Source: JAGLWW01 sp964640225 (GTDB taxonomy: Archaea > Aenigmatarchaeota > Aenigmatarchaeia > PWEA01 > JAGHBM01). From it: DNA of 64,000 nucleotides. Below, one piece after another: positions 8,157-16,165 of this stretch. The stretch's first letter is position 1, and every line of letters starts with the position of its first letter. The position numbers and the translations under genes were made by a program. Location: assembly GCA_964640225.1 (NCBI GenBank), contig CAZXFI010000001.1, positions 62,001 through 126,000 of the forward strand. The letters are read 5' to 3'. A model generated the notes under the pieces. It was not told where the DNA came from. It saw only the letters and a list, made by a program, of their open reading frames with translations, and did no database searches.

Positions 8157-8408
8157 ATGAGAAAGAAAAAGAAGACTGGCGGGAAAAAGAAGGTGGGAAC
8201 TGCCGGAAGGTTCGGTCCCAGGTACGGGAGAAAAATAAGAATGTCCGTCTCAAAAATAGAGAAGTCCGCGAGAGGGACTTACGAATGCCCTTCCTGCAAG
8301 AAAACGGGACTAAAAAGGGAAAGTTTCGGTATCTGGAAGTGCAGAAAATGCGGAAAGAAATTCGCCGGAGGAGCTTACAGGCCTCCTTCACAGGTCAAGG
8401 GTGAATGA
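8157..8408 (+). CDS. rpl37ae: ribosomal protein eL43 (L37Ae)
   Basis: An 83-residue zinc-ribbon ribosomal protein of the large subunit. The sequence has a very basic N-terminus (MRKKKKTGGKKK), the GPRYGRKIR turn, and two CxxC knuckles, CPSC at about 46-49 and CRKC at about 63-66, then FAGGAYRP. Length and motif spacing fit the family. It lies in the conserved slot between rrp42 and rpoP and overlaps rpoP by 4 bases. Confidence 0.95.
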   Translation: MRKKKKTGGKKKVGTAGRFGPRYGRKIRMSVSKIEKSARGTYECPSCKKTGLKRESFGIWKCRKCGKKFAGGAYRPPSQVKGE

Positions 8409-8545
8409 ACATGTACAAATGCATGAATTGCGGCAAGGAACTATCGGAAGAGGATTTGAAAAAAAGGATAAGGTGCTCCTACTGCGGGTACAGAATTCTT
8501 CTGAAAAAAAGGCCGGAAATAGTAAAAAAAGTTAAGGCAAGGTGA
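8405..8545 (+). CDS. rpoP: RNA polymerase subunit Rpo12 (RpoP)
   Basis: A 46-residue protein (MNMYKCMNCGKEL...). It has the Rpo12/Rpb12 zinc ribbon: CMNC near the N-terminus and CSYCGYRIL at about 29-37, followed by a basic tail. In archaea this smallest RNA polymerase subunit helps anchor Rpo3 and Rpo10. The first ATG (8405) overlaps the eL43 stop; the ATG at 8411 is an equally possible start that removes two residues. The gene sits in the usual order before the prefoldin beta gene. The KEOPS subunit gene pcc1, often found between them in other archaea, is absent here. Confidence 0.93.
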   Translation: MNMYKCMNCGKELSEEDLKKRIRCSYCGYRILLKKRPEIVKKVKAR

Positions 8546-8549
8546 TAAA

Positions 8550-8918
8550 ATGGCAGAGAAAGTTTCTCCGGAAGCGCAGAAGATGTTCCTTCAGCTTCAG
8601 CAGCAGCAGAAGCAGCTTCAGGGCATAGACGTGCAGAGGCAGAGCCTCTCCTACCAGAAAATGGAGATAGAAAAGGCGCTGGAGGAAGTCAAGAAAAGCG
8701 AGGACAGGGAAGAAATGTTCAAGATAGTGGGACCCATACTCATAAAGAGCTCCAAGGACAGGCTTGAAAAGGAGCTTCAGGAAACCACTGACAAGATAAA
8801 CAATAACCTGAAAATACTGGAAGACAGCGAAAAAAAGCTGGGGGAAAGGATGAACAGCAACCAGCAGAAGCTCCAGGAGATGCTCAGCGGGGGCAAGCCG
8901 GCCGCAGAAGCCGGTTAA
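8550..8918 (+). CDS. pfdB: prefoldin beta subunit
   Basis: A 122-residue protein made almost entirely of two heptad-rich helices (residues about 8-50 and 75-115) separated by a short beta hairpin around MFKIVGPILIKSS. This is the canonical prefoldin beta layout. Four beta and two alpha subunits form a jellyfish-shaped chaperone that hands unfolded proteins to the thermosome. It is the last gene of the core operon; the stop is followed by a T-rich run (8921-8941) that probably terminates the transcript. Confidence 0.93.
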   Translation: MAEKVSPEAQKMFLQLQQQQKQLQGIDVQRQSLSYQKMEIEKALEEVKKSEDREEMFKIVGPILIKSSKDRLEKELQETTDKINNNLKILEDSEKKLGERMNSNQQKLQEMLSGGKPAAEAG

Positions 8919-8952
8919 ACCTTTTTATTTATTTCTTTTTCATATTCTACTT

Positions 8953-9900
8953 ATGAAAGAAATAGCCGAGTTTTTGAAGAAAAAGGACAATTACCTGATA
9001 CTAACGCACCACAACGCTGACGTTGACGCCGTGGCTTCGGCCGTTGTTCTGAGGGACTCCCTGGTCCGTATGGGCAAAAAGGCAAGAGTCGGTGTTCCGG
9101 AAAGCGTGAGCGAGGTGGCCCGCAACTTTCTCAGGGAGGAGCTGGAAACTGACCCGGAGGTAAGGGATGAAAAAATAATAGTGGTTGACACCTCGGCCCC
9201 GGAGCAGCTTGAACCCGTGAAAATAGAAAAAGCTGACGTGGTTATAGACCACCATATTCAGGGCAACATAAAATCCGGGCTTTCTTACGTGGAACCCGAG
9301 GCAAAATCCTGCTCCGAACTGGTCTACATGCTATGCGGGGAAATGGGAACGGAAATAACCCCGGAGATGGCAACCCTTCTCACCGGGGGGATTATATACG
9401 ACACGGCCCACTTCAGGAGGGCCGGCCCCGAGACGTTCGTACTTGTGGCTGAACTTCTTAAGAAGGCAGACCGGGATTACCAAAAAATACTTAGCATGCT
9501 CAGGACCGAGACCGACATCTCGGAGAAGATAGCGATTTTCAAGTCAATGAAAAGGCTCAGGACCTACAGGGCTGGGGAGGCCCTGGTCTGCATCACCTCG
9601 GTAGGCTCCTTTGAGGCCTCCGTGGCCCGGAACCTTCTGAGGCTGGGAGCGGACGTGGCCATAGTCGGCGCCCCGAAGAAAAAGGGGCTCCGCATATCAG
9701 GCAGGATGAACTGGGCTCTCAGGGAGAAGCTGAATCTTGCGGAAATCTTTGCCAAAACCGAAACCCTGATAGGAGGCTCTGCCGGGGGGCATGACGTGGC
9801 GGCCTCCGCGAACGGCAAGAATCCGGAGAACATGGGCAAGGCGCTGAACCTGATACTCAGGGAAATAGAAAACAGGTTCGGAAAAGCAAAAGAATTATAG
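8953..9900 (+). CDS. DHH-family phosphoesterase
   Basis: A 315-residue DHH/DHHA1 protein. The DHH half shows THHNADVDAVAS (residues 18-29), a D in VVDTSAP and the VIDHH motif near residue 98, which bind two metal ions. The DHHA1 half near the C-terminus ends in the GGSAGGHDVAAS substrate-binding loop (about 275-286). Relatives are nanoRNases, pAp phosphatases or cyclic-dinucleotide phosphodiesterases; the substrate cannot be told from sequence. The GG-HD-AAS loop and length favour an NrnA-like or archaeal RecJ-like nuclease. A start close after the T-rich terminator and its own AT-rich upstream region suggest independent transcription. Its last 6 bases overlap the convergent gene. Confidence 0.85.
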   Translation: MKEIAEFLKKKDNYLILTHHNADVDAVASAVVLRDSLVRMGKKARVGVPESVSEVARNFLREELETDPEVRDEKIIVVDTSAPEQLEPVKIEKADVVIDHHIQGNIKSGLSYVEPEAKSCSELVYMLCGEMGTEITPEMATLLTGGIIYDTAHFRRAGPETFVLVAELLKKADRDYQKILSMLRTETDISEKIAIFKSMKRLRTYRAGEALVCITSVGSFEASVARNLLRLGADVAIVGAPKKKGLRISGRMNWALREKLNLAEIFAKTETLIGGSAGGHDVAASANGKNPENMGKALNLILREIENRFGKAKEL

Positions 9901-10626
9901 GTTTTTCACCTTTCCCAGATAGGTCCCATCCAAAAGGTAAACGCCACATTCTTTGGTCTTTATAACCCCGTTCTTCATGATGGGCCCCAGCTCCGAGCCC
10001 TCCCTGTTCACAGGAAGGCCGCCCACCAGGGGATTGAACGCGGGCACCACAACAGCTTCCCTTGTTTCTCCCTTCTCCCCGTACTTTTCCGCAACCTTCT
10101 TCCTGTCCAGCCTGCACCTAAGCCAGCAGGGCTCTATTGAGCGGAATCCCAGCGAGTCGCGGAATTCCACCGCGGGGTGGGAGTGCCCCCTTACCAGAAC
10201 AAAGGCCTTCAGCAGCTCTTTGCCTGGCCAGCTGTGCCCGTGGTTGAAGAAGTATTCACCGGACCTGAAGCCGGAAGAAGGATGAACGCGAACCTTTTTC
10301 GGGGCTATTTTTTTGATGTTGCCGTCATGGTTTCCTGGGCACACGTGGACCTCCAGCTCTTCGGACAGCTCCTCCAGGAAAACGGGTACTTCCCTTTCCT
10401 CCTGCCTGCTTATCCCGTAAAAGTCGTGCTTCACGTCTCCCAGGAGCACCAGCCTGCCGCACCCGTTGCCCGAGGCAAGCTTCAGTATTCTGTCCCTTAT
10501 CTTCCCTATGTTTGAAATGACCGTAAAACCTGACCTGTAGAACTCGCTCTCTATTCCCAGGTGAAGGTCCCCCACGACGAGAGTCCCGTCTGCCACAAGG
10601 GCCGGCTCGCCTGTTATGAACTTCAT
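9895..10626 (-). CDS. archaeal SbcD-related metallophosphoesterase
   Basis: About 243 residues from the ATG at 10626 (MKFITGEPALVADG); a GTG three codons upstream is less likely. It carries the calcineurin-like phosphoesterase motifs: GDLHLG (D and H), LLGDVKHD, CPGNHDGN and NHGHSWPG, then VRGHSHPA. These ligate a two-metal centre. This compact archaeal subfamily is often annotated as SbcD-related and is found near repair genes; its substrate is not established. It is divergent from gpmA, with only about 40 bases between the ATGs. The two promoters must therefore overlap: TTTTTAATAA at 10637-10646 for gpmA and an ATTAATTA for this gene. Confidence 0.85.
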   Translation of the reverse strand: MKFITGEPALVADGTLVVGDLHLGIESEFYRSGFTVISNIGKIRDRILKLASGNGCGRLVLLGDVKHDFYGISRQEEREVPVFLEELSEELEVHVCPGNHDGNIKKIAPKKVRVHPSSGFRSGEYFFNHGHSWPGKELLKAFVLVRGHSHPAVEFRDSLGFRSIEPCWLRCRLDRKKVAEKYGEKGETREAVVVPAFNPLVGGLPVNREGSELGPIMKNGVIKTKECGVYLLDGTYLGKVKNL

Positions 10627-10667
10627 GAAAACCACTTTTTAATAAACTAAAATCAATTAATTATTGT

Positions 10668-11411
10668 ATGTTTAAATTGGTTCTTCTGAGGCACGGGGAA
10701 AGCGTCTGGAACAGGGACAACCGCTTCACCGGGTGGACTGACGTGGGGCTCAGTGAGAGAGGCGTTAATCAGTCCAGGGAAGCCGGCAGGATTCTCAGGG
10801 AAAACGGGTTCACCTTTGACATAGTTTTCACCTCGGTGCTCAAGAGGGCTATGAAAACCACGGAACTTGTCCTTGAGGAAATGGGCCTGGACGTGCCTGT
10901 TGAAAAGTCATGGCGCCTTAATGAAAAACATTACGGGGCCCTGCAGGGATTGTACAAAAAAAAGACTGCAGAGGAGGTCGGAGAAGAACAGGTCCACAAG
11001 TGGAGAAGGTGCTATGACGTCAGGCCTCCGGCGCTGGAAAAAAGAGACAACAGGCATCCCGCGAAAGACCCGCTTTACAAGGGCTTGGATGAAAAGGATT
11101 TGCCCGCAACGGAGTGCCTGAAGGACGTGGTGGAGAGGTTTCTGCCCTACTGGCACGAAAAGATAAAGCCCGCAATCAAATCCGGAAAAAAGGTTCTTGT
11201 TTCGGCGCACGGCAACAGCCTCCGGGCCCTGGTGAAGCATCTGGATAAAATACCGGACAAAAAAATCGCGGAACTGAACATACCGGTAGGGGTGCCCCTG
11301 GTGTACGAGTTGGATGACGAACTTAAACCATTGAGACACTACTACCTGGGCGACCAGGAAAAAATAAAGAAAATGGTACAAAGCACGGAAAACGAAGCAA
11401 AGATTAAATAG
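10668..11411 (+). CDS. gpmA: 2,3-bisphosphoglycerate-dependent phosphoglycerate mutase
   Basis: A 247-residue histidine-phosphatase-fold enzyme that interconverts 3- and 2-phosphoglycerate. The phospho-histidine motif LLRHGESVWN is at residues 6-15, the dPGM signature NEKHYGALQG at about 85-94 with the catalytic Glu, and the second histidine in SAHGNSLRAL at about 183-192. The match to bacterial GpmA is nearly full length. Most archaea use the unrelated cofactor-independent enzyme, so a bacterial-type GpmA suggests horizontal transfer (inference). The start is leaderless-like, about 25 bases after a TATA box. The gene is followed 29 bases later by the HerA-like gene. Confidence 0.93.
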   Translation: MFKLVLLRHGESVWNRDNRFTGWTDVGLSERGVNQSREAGRILRENGFTFDIVFTSVLKRAMKTTELVLEEMGLDVPVEKSWRLNEKHYGALQGLYKKKTAEEVGEEQVHKWRRCYDVRPPALEKRDNRHPAKDPLYKGLDEKDLPATECLKDVVERFLPYWHEKIKPAIKSGKKVLVSAHGNSLRALVKHLDKIPDKKIAELNIPVGVPLVYELDDELKPLRHYYLGDQEKIKKMVQSTENEAKIK

Positions 11412-11440
11412 GTTTTTGCACAATCTTATAGAGTGGTATT

Positions 11441-12949
11441 ATGAGCATAGGCACAGTCATATCAACGCAGGACGGGCCGAGCGTCTCCTCTTTCAGCTTC
11501 GTTATAAACGAGGACGGGCCCACGGCAAAGCAGGGCCAGTTCGTCACGCTGAAAACCCCCGAGGGCACCATGGTGGCCAGAATATGCGACATTTTCAAGT
11601 CCAACCGCTATTTCCAGAGGGCAGAAAGCGTTCGTGAGTACGAGAAATCGGGGAAAAGGATGTCCGAGATTTTCCCTGTGGAAAGGTGGGAATATCTCAT
11701 AGGCAAGGCCAAGCCCCTTGCGGTTTTCTCCGGGTCGCTTTTCCAGAGGCCGTGTTTTCCTCCCTCGCCGGGGGACTCCGTGGAGCTCGCATCAAGCGAC
11801 GTTTTGTCGGAATTCATAGGCTTTGACACGAAAGGAATGGACATAGGCAAGATAAACTTTCATGACGTGCGGGCCAGACTCAGCCTTACGAGGCTCCTGC
11901 AGAAGCATCTGGCCATTCTGAGCATAAGCGGAGGGGGGAAAAGCTACCTGACTTCGGTGATAATAGAGGAACTGCTGGACAGGAAGCCCGAGGACGGACA
12001 GGTCGCCACGATTATAATAGACACCCACGGCGAGTACATAGGTTTCGCCGAGGACGGGAATTACAGAGACAGGGTTTCCGTGGTTACCGGGAAGGACTTT
12101 AAGATAGGGGTGCCCGGGCTTTCCGTATCGCTTCTCTCTCATTTCATACCGGACATGACGCATGTCCAGGAAAGAGAGTTGAGAAGGATACTCAGCGACG
12201 CAAGGCAGACCATGAAAGGCAGGGCCTACGATTTGAACGACATAATAAGGATGGTGGCGGAGGATGAGAAGGTGAAGAGCTCCACCAAGGACATACTGAT
12301 AACGATACTTTCCCACCTGCGGGGCACGGGCTTCTTCGGTGTCGGGGACAATCCGAGCCTTGACACCCTTGCAAAGCAGGGCCACGTTACGGTCATAGAC
12401 GTCTCGGACATAACGTCACTAAGGAAAAGGCAGATGCTTGTCTCCTACCTGGGCAGGAAGCTTTTTGATGCCAGGACCGAGAACAGGATTCCGCCCTTTG
12501 TTTTCATAGTGGAGGAGGCCCACAACTTCGCCCCCGAGGGAGTCAAGCGGGAGGCCGCGCTGAGCAAGGGCATCATAGAGAAAATAGCAAGGGAAGGCAG
12601 GAAATTCCATGCCTCGCTGTGCCTTATCTCGCAGCGCCCGATTCAACTGTCCACCACGGCGCTTTCCCAGTGCAATACACACATAATCCTCCGAGTAACG
12701 AACCCTTACGACCTGGACCACATAGGAAAGAGCTCCGAGGGGCTCACGAGGGACGTGCTGGACACGATATCCTCGCTGAGGGTAGGGGAGGCCCTGATAG
12801 TCGGGGAGGCCGTGAACTGTCCGGTGTTCGTCAAGGTAAGGAAAAGGAAATCCGTGAAGAGCGAAAGGGGGATGCCGCTTGAGGAAGCGGCCGTGAAGTA
12901 CCACAAGGAGCGCGCGGAGAAAAGCAGCGATGCCAGGAGTTTTATGTAA
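11441..12949 (+). CDS. herA: HerA-like hexameric ATPase
   Basis: A 502-residue HerA/FtsK-superfamily ATPase (DUF87). A beta-barrel HAS domain occupies residues 1-100. The Walker A is SGGGKS (163-168, an unusual Ser-Gly-Gly form of GxGKS), and the Walker B is VFIVEEAHNFAPEG (about 346-359). An arginine-rich QRPIQL segment and a C-terminal clamp follow. HerA translocates DNA in concert with the nuclease NurA and the Mre11-Rad50 complex during end resection. Here rad50 and mre11 lie about 1.2 kb downstream in the opposite direction, but no nurA is seen in the window. The two genes in between are of unknown function. Confidence 0.88.
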   Translation: MSIGTVISTQDGPSVSSFSFVINEDGPTAKQGQFVTLKTPEGTMVARICDIFKSNRYFQRAESVREYEKSGKRMSEIFPVERWEYLIGKAKPLAVFSGSLFQRPCFPPSPGDSVELASSDVLSEFIGFDTKGMDIGKINFHDVRARLSLTRLLQKHLAILSISGGGKSYLTSVIIEELLDRKPEDGQVATIIIDTHGEYIGFAEDGNYRDRVSVVTGKDFKIGVPGLSVSLLSHFIPDMTHVQERELRRILSDARQTMKGRAYDLNDIIRMVAEDEKVKSSTKDILITILSHLRGTGFFGVGDNPSLDTLAKQGHVTVIDVSDITSLRKRQMLVSYLGRKLFDARTENRIPPFVFIVEEAHNFAPEGVKREAALSKGIIEKIAREGRKFHASLCLISQRPIQLSTTALSQCNTHIILRVTNPYDLDHIGKSSEGLTRDVLDTISSLRVGEALIVGEAVNCPVFVKVRKRKSVKSERGMPLEEAAVKYHKERAEKSSDARSFM

Positions 12950-13031
12950 CCGGAAAGTATAAATAATAACAGTGTTATATATTATTGCTCGCCTTTGAAA
13001 GGAATTTAAATAACTTTTGCCACATAATATA

Positions 13032-13082
13032 ATGGCCATGTGGCCGAAAAAGCCACAAAATGCCCCTGAAGAGGTGAGTTAG
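13032..13082 (+). CDS. 16-codon leaderless mini-ORF ahead of the next gene
   Basis: A reading frame of 16 codons (MAMWPKKPQNAPEEVS) ends in TAG at 13080-13082. A TATA-like ATTTAAATAAC at 13003-13013 places the transcript start very near its ATG, so it would be read as a leaderless message. The TAG is followed immediately and in the same frame by the GTG start of the next gene. It may be a leader peptide, or the N-terminus of a longer protein separated by one stop codon. Other genes here clearly use TAG as stop, so recoding is not supported. Confidence 0.35.
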   Translation: MAMWPKKPQNAPEEVS

Positions 13083-13307
13083 GTGTGCGAAATATACAAA
13101 GATTCGTTAAGACCTGTTTCTTCGGACGAGATGCTGTTCCGCGATGAAGACGGGGAAATTAAAGTATACAACAAAGGAGAAATTTACGGCTGGGTGGCGA
13201 GACGTAGCCCGGATGGTGTGAAAATAGGACTCAGCGAGTATGACCCAAGGGTACAGGAATACATCAAAAAGCATATAGACAGCGAAGATATAGTTGAAAG
13301 AAAATAA
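13083..13307 (+). CDS. small acidic protein of unknown function
   Basis: A 74-residue protein starting at GTG (MCEIYKDSLRPVSSDE); the ribosome site GAGGTGAG lies about 6 bases before. It is acidic and hydrophilic, with a plausible beta-hairpin around EIKVYNKGEIYGWVARR and a C-terminal helix (VQEYIKKHIDSEDI). No domain is recognised and there are no cysteines or membrane segments. It may be translated by re-initiation after the mini-ORF at 13032. It is on the same strand as the HerA-like gene upstream and the coiled-coil gene downstream, but has its own TATA box. Confidence 0.6.
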   Translation: MCEIYKDSLRPVSSDEMLFRDEDGEIKVYNKGEIYGWVARRSPDGVKIGLSEYDPRVQEYIKKHIDSEDIVERK

Positions 13308-13355
13308 ACGAAAAATAAGATGGCGCTTTAATATTTTGTTTTAGGTGGGGGTTGA

Positions 13356-14150
13356 ATGGATAACCCAAAAATAGAATTTGATAGCTTCTATGAGGACTGG
13401 CAAAAAAACTTAGGCATGAAATTCAAGAGAGATAAAAACTACTTAATGGACCTTCTTATGCCGGATAGGAAACTTGTCAAGATATACGAGTCCATAAAGG
13501 AACTTTCTCTGGGCAAATTCGCCAGTTATATCAAAGACTCCGGTAAAGACGAAATAAACGTGGAAGACCTCATAAGCCTTTACTCGCTTGAAAAGAAGCT
13601 GAACAACGGCGACGGCTCCAAGAGTTTGAAAACTATTGAAATGAAAAACCTGATGGAAGAATATTTTGACACGCAAATAGAGCTTCTGGGATTCGGAAAA
13701 ACCAACGAAAAACTGGAACTAACGGAACCTAAAAGTATAGGAAACAAGAAGAACCTTGAAAGGGCTTACCAAAACGTAACTAATTTTACCAATGAGTTCA
13801 AAAAATACACAAACTATTTGAAAAACAAACTACAACCCGTTGAAAAAAATCTTCAAAGCAAAATAGAATGTTATGAAAACAAAATAAAAGAATACGACAT
13901 GAACCTAGAAGAAAAGCAATCCCACCCCTTCAAGAGAATTGAGAAGAAGAGGGAAGACACAGAAATCGACAAGAAGGGAGCGGAAATTGAGAAGAAGGAA
14001 TACGAACTAATTCTCCAGAGAATTAACGGCTCCATAGAATACATGCATAACGAAAGGAAAAGGGAAATAAAAAACATAATAGCCCATTTGGAAATAGATA
14101 AAATGGACAGAACCAGAAATAAAGAAAGCCAGCAAATAATGTACGGCTAA
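13356..14150 (+). CDS. coiled-coil protein of unknown function
   Basis: A 264-residue charged protein (MDNPKIEFDSFYEDW...). The first 110 residues look globular. Residues about 125-255 are rich in Lys, Glu and Asn and predicted to be coiled coil (YQNVTNFTNEFKKY, KKREDTEIDKKGAEIEKKEY). No enzyme motif is visible. Base composition is more A-rich than in the neighbours (many AAA, AAT and ATA codons), a hint of recent acquisition. Its last 4 bases overlap the convergent rad50 stop. The ribosome site TAGGTGGGGG precedes the ATG. Location between the HerA-like gene and rad50 raises, but does not prove, a link with DNA repair. Confidence 0.7.
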   Translation: MDNPKIEFDSFYEDWQKNLGMKFKRDKNYLMDLLMPDRKLVKIYESIKELSLGKFASYIKDSGKDEINVEDLISLYSLEKKLNNGDGSKSLKTIEMKNLMEEYFDTQIELLGFGKTNEKLELTEPKSIGNKKNLERAYQNVTNFTNEFKKYTNYLKNKLQPVEKNLQSKIECYENKIKEYDMNLEEKQSHPFKRIEKKREDTEIDKKGAEIEKKEYELILQRINGSIEYMHNERKREIKNIIAHLEIDKMDRTRNKESQQIMYG

Positions 14151-16165
14151 TTATAGGGACTGCCGACCAGCCTTACGTGCGTGGGCTCGTTCTTCTCTCT
14201 CTTCCTTTCCAGCCTGTAAAGATATCCGGTAACAGCGCTCTCCAGCTTCTCGTCGTGGGTTATCAAAAACACCTGGTCCACGAACTCGCCGACCCTGGTC
14301 CTGAGGACCTCGGCCAAATACTCCACAGCCTGCGAATCCAGGTTGTGCGTGGGCTCGTCCAGCACCAGCCACTTCAGGTTGGGAGCCAGCACCAGAGCGA
14401 ACGCAATCCTCAGGGCAAGGCACGCCGTGGTCCTCTCGCCCCCCGAGGCAATTCCCTCAACCGTGACCCAGCTTCCCCGGGATTCCTTGAGCTCCAGGCT
14501 GTAATCGCCCTCATTCACGGAAAGCCTCAGGTTGGTCAAATCCTCGTAAGGGTACAGGTACTCCCATATCCTGTCCATGGTGAAATTCACGGCATCCACG
14601 AATTCTCTTCTCAGGGTTACCTGGGTTTCCTTCAGGGCCTTTTCAAATTTTTTCAGTTCCTCCGAAAGGGCCTGCATCTTTTTTACCTGCTTCCTGTAAC
14701 TCTCAAAAAGCTTTTTCTTTTCCTCCACGCCTTTAAGCTGCTCCTCTCTTTCCTTCAGCAGCCTCCGGTTGTTTTCCAGGTTTGCCCCCAGTTCGCTGCA
14801 TCTCCCGTAAAGCTCCTGCAGTCTTTTCTGCAGCTTCTCCGCCTTCTCCTTGCCCGCGGCTTTCTTTTTTTCCTCCAATTCCTTCTCCAGCCCATGAAGC
14901 TTTTTCTTGTACTCAACCAGTTTCTTTTTCTTTTCCTCCTGCTCCTTTATTTTTTTCTCCATGCTACCCAGTTCGTATAATTCCTCTTTTGCCCGGTCTA
15001 TTTTTTTCTTCAAGGTCCGGTTTTTCTCTTCCAGCTCCTCCAGCTCCTTCCTTGTCTTTTTCATCTCCCCTTCTTTTTTCCTGATTTCCTCCTTGCTCTT
15101 CTTTATTATTTTTTCCTTGTGCGACTTTGTGAGCTTTTTTTCGCAGACAGGGCATTTCCCTTCCGCGGGCTTGAGGCTTTCTATCCTTTCCACCAGCTCC
15201 TTTATGGAAACCCTGCACCCGCTTTCCTTTTCCAGGGCTTCCCTGATTTTTTTCCGGTTCTCCTCCAGTGCCTTCTCTTCTTTCTCCAGCTCATCCTCAG
15301 CCTTTTTAATTTTTTTCGCGATTTCCTTGCCTGTTTCCAGGTTCCTGAAAGTTTCCAGGTCCTCGGAAAGATTCTTCACGGCTCCCGTAAGCACGTCCAG
15401 CTCCTTTTCCTTTTCCTTAAATAGACTTGCCTTTTCCTTTTCCTTTTCATAATCCTTCTCCAGCTTTTCCTTTTCCTTCCCTGCCTTGCTTCTTTCCTCC
15501 TCCAGCTTTTCCTGCTCTTTCTCCAGTCCCCTTATCTCTTTTTCCAGCTCCCCTATCTTTCCGAAATCCTCCTTGTCCTCCATCTCTCCGATAAGCTTTG
15601 TCTTGTCCCTTACGTTGTCCCTTATCCTGTTGGCCAGCGTGGTGGCGGAAGACCTGGCGCTTTCAAACTTATCTATCCTCAGGAGCGCGTCAATCTTCCT
15701 CATCCTCTGGCCCCTGGGTATGGTGAGAAAAGAATCCAGCCCGTTCTGCTCCGAGTAGATGGCGCGGGAGAAAAGGTCGTAGTTTATTTTGAGGGCCTTC
15801 TCCACCAGCTCGGTGACCCTTGAAGAGCCCGTGTCCAGCAGGATCCCGCCCTTCCTTATCTCCGCCTTCGTGGTGCCCTTGCCCCGCTCCACGACTCTCT
15901 TCACCGTATACTTTTCCCCGGCCTCAAACGAGACCTCCACCTCGGCTTTCTCCCTGACCTGCGGCCTGTTCATTATAACGTTGTCCAGCGTAAGCTTCCT
16001 TGCCTGGAGCGCGGGAAAGGTCCCGAAAAGCGCGAAGCTTATTGAGTCAAGCAGGCTGCTCTTCCCGGCCCCCATCACTCCTATAAGGGCGTTGGTGCCC
16101 TTTGAAAAGGAGAACTCCGAATCCCAGTGGCTCCTCCAGTTTTTCAGCTTTACATCACTAATCAT
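14147..16165 (-). CDS. rad50: Rad50 ATPase of the Mre11-Rad50 complex
   Basis: About 672 residues from the ATG at 16165 (MISDVKLKNWRSHW), which overlaps the mre11 stop by 8 bases; the longer frame starting inside mre11 is unlikely. The N-terminal half of the ABC ATPase has Walker A GVMGAGKSS (29-37) and an SEQNGL Q-loop-like segment. Coiled coils rich in Lys and Glu flank a zinc hook CPVC at about 338-341. The C-terminal half has the signature ASGGERT and Walker B WLVLDEPTHNLD, with the His switch ITHDE. Archaeal Rad50 is usually about 850-900 residues, so the coiled-coil arms are short. It processes DNA ends with Mre11. Confidence 0.93.
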   Translation of the reverse strand: MISDVKLKNWRSHWDSEFSFSKGTNALIGVMGAGKSSLLDSISFALFGTFPALQARKLTLDNVIMNRPQVREKAEVEVSFEAGEKYTVKRVVERGKGTTKAEIRKGGILLDTGSSRVTELVEKALKINYDLFSRAIYSEQNGLDSFLTIPRGQRMRKIDALLRIDKFESARSSATTLANRIRDNVRDKTKLIGEMEDKEDFGKIGELEKEIRGLEKEQEKLEEERSKAGKEKEKLEKDYEKEKEKASLFKEKEKELDVLTGAVKNLSEDLETFRNLETGKEIAKKIKKAEDELEKEEKALEENRKKIREALEKESGCRVSIKELVERIESLKPAEGKCPVCEKKLTKSHKEKIIKKSKEEIRKKEGEMKKTRKELEELEEKNRTLKKKIDRAKEELYELGSMEKKIKEQEEKKKKLVEYKKKLHGLEKELEEKKKAAGKEKAEKLQKRLQELYGRCSELGANLENNRRLLKEREEQLKGVEEKKKLFESYRKQVKKMQALSEELKKFEKALKETQVTLRREFVDAVNFTMDRIWEYLYPYEDLTNLRLSVNEGDYSLELKESRGSWVTVEGIASGGERTTACLALRIAFALVLAPNLKWLVLDEPTHNLDSQAVEYLAEVLRTRVGEFVDQVFLITHDEKLESAVTGYLYRLERKREKNEPTHVRLVGSPYN

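Noticed and set aside
13080..13082. TAG as pyrrolysine or other recoding codon
   Set aside because: TAG is used as the normal stop by several genes here (for example at 9900, 19194 and 46794); no Pyl genes are seen.
14177..15758. Long plus-strand frames opposite rad50
   Set aside because: They are rich in Ser, Phe and Leu because they mirror Lys/Glu-rich coiled-coil codons; no independent start signals.
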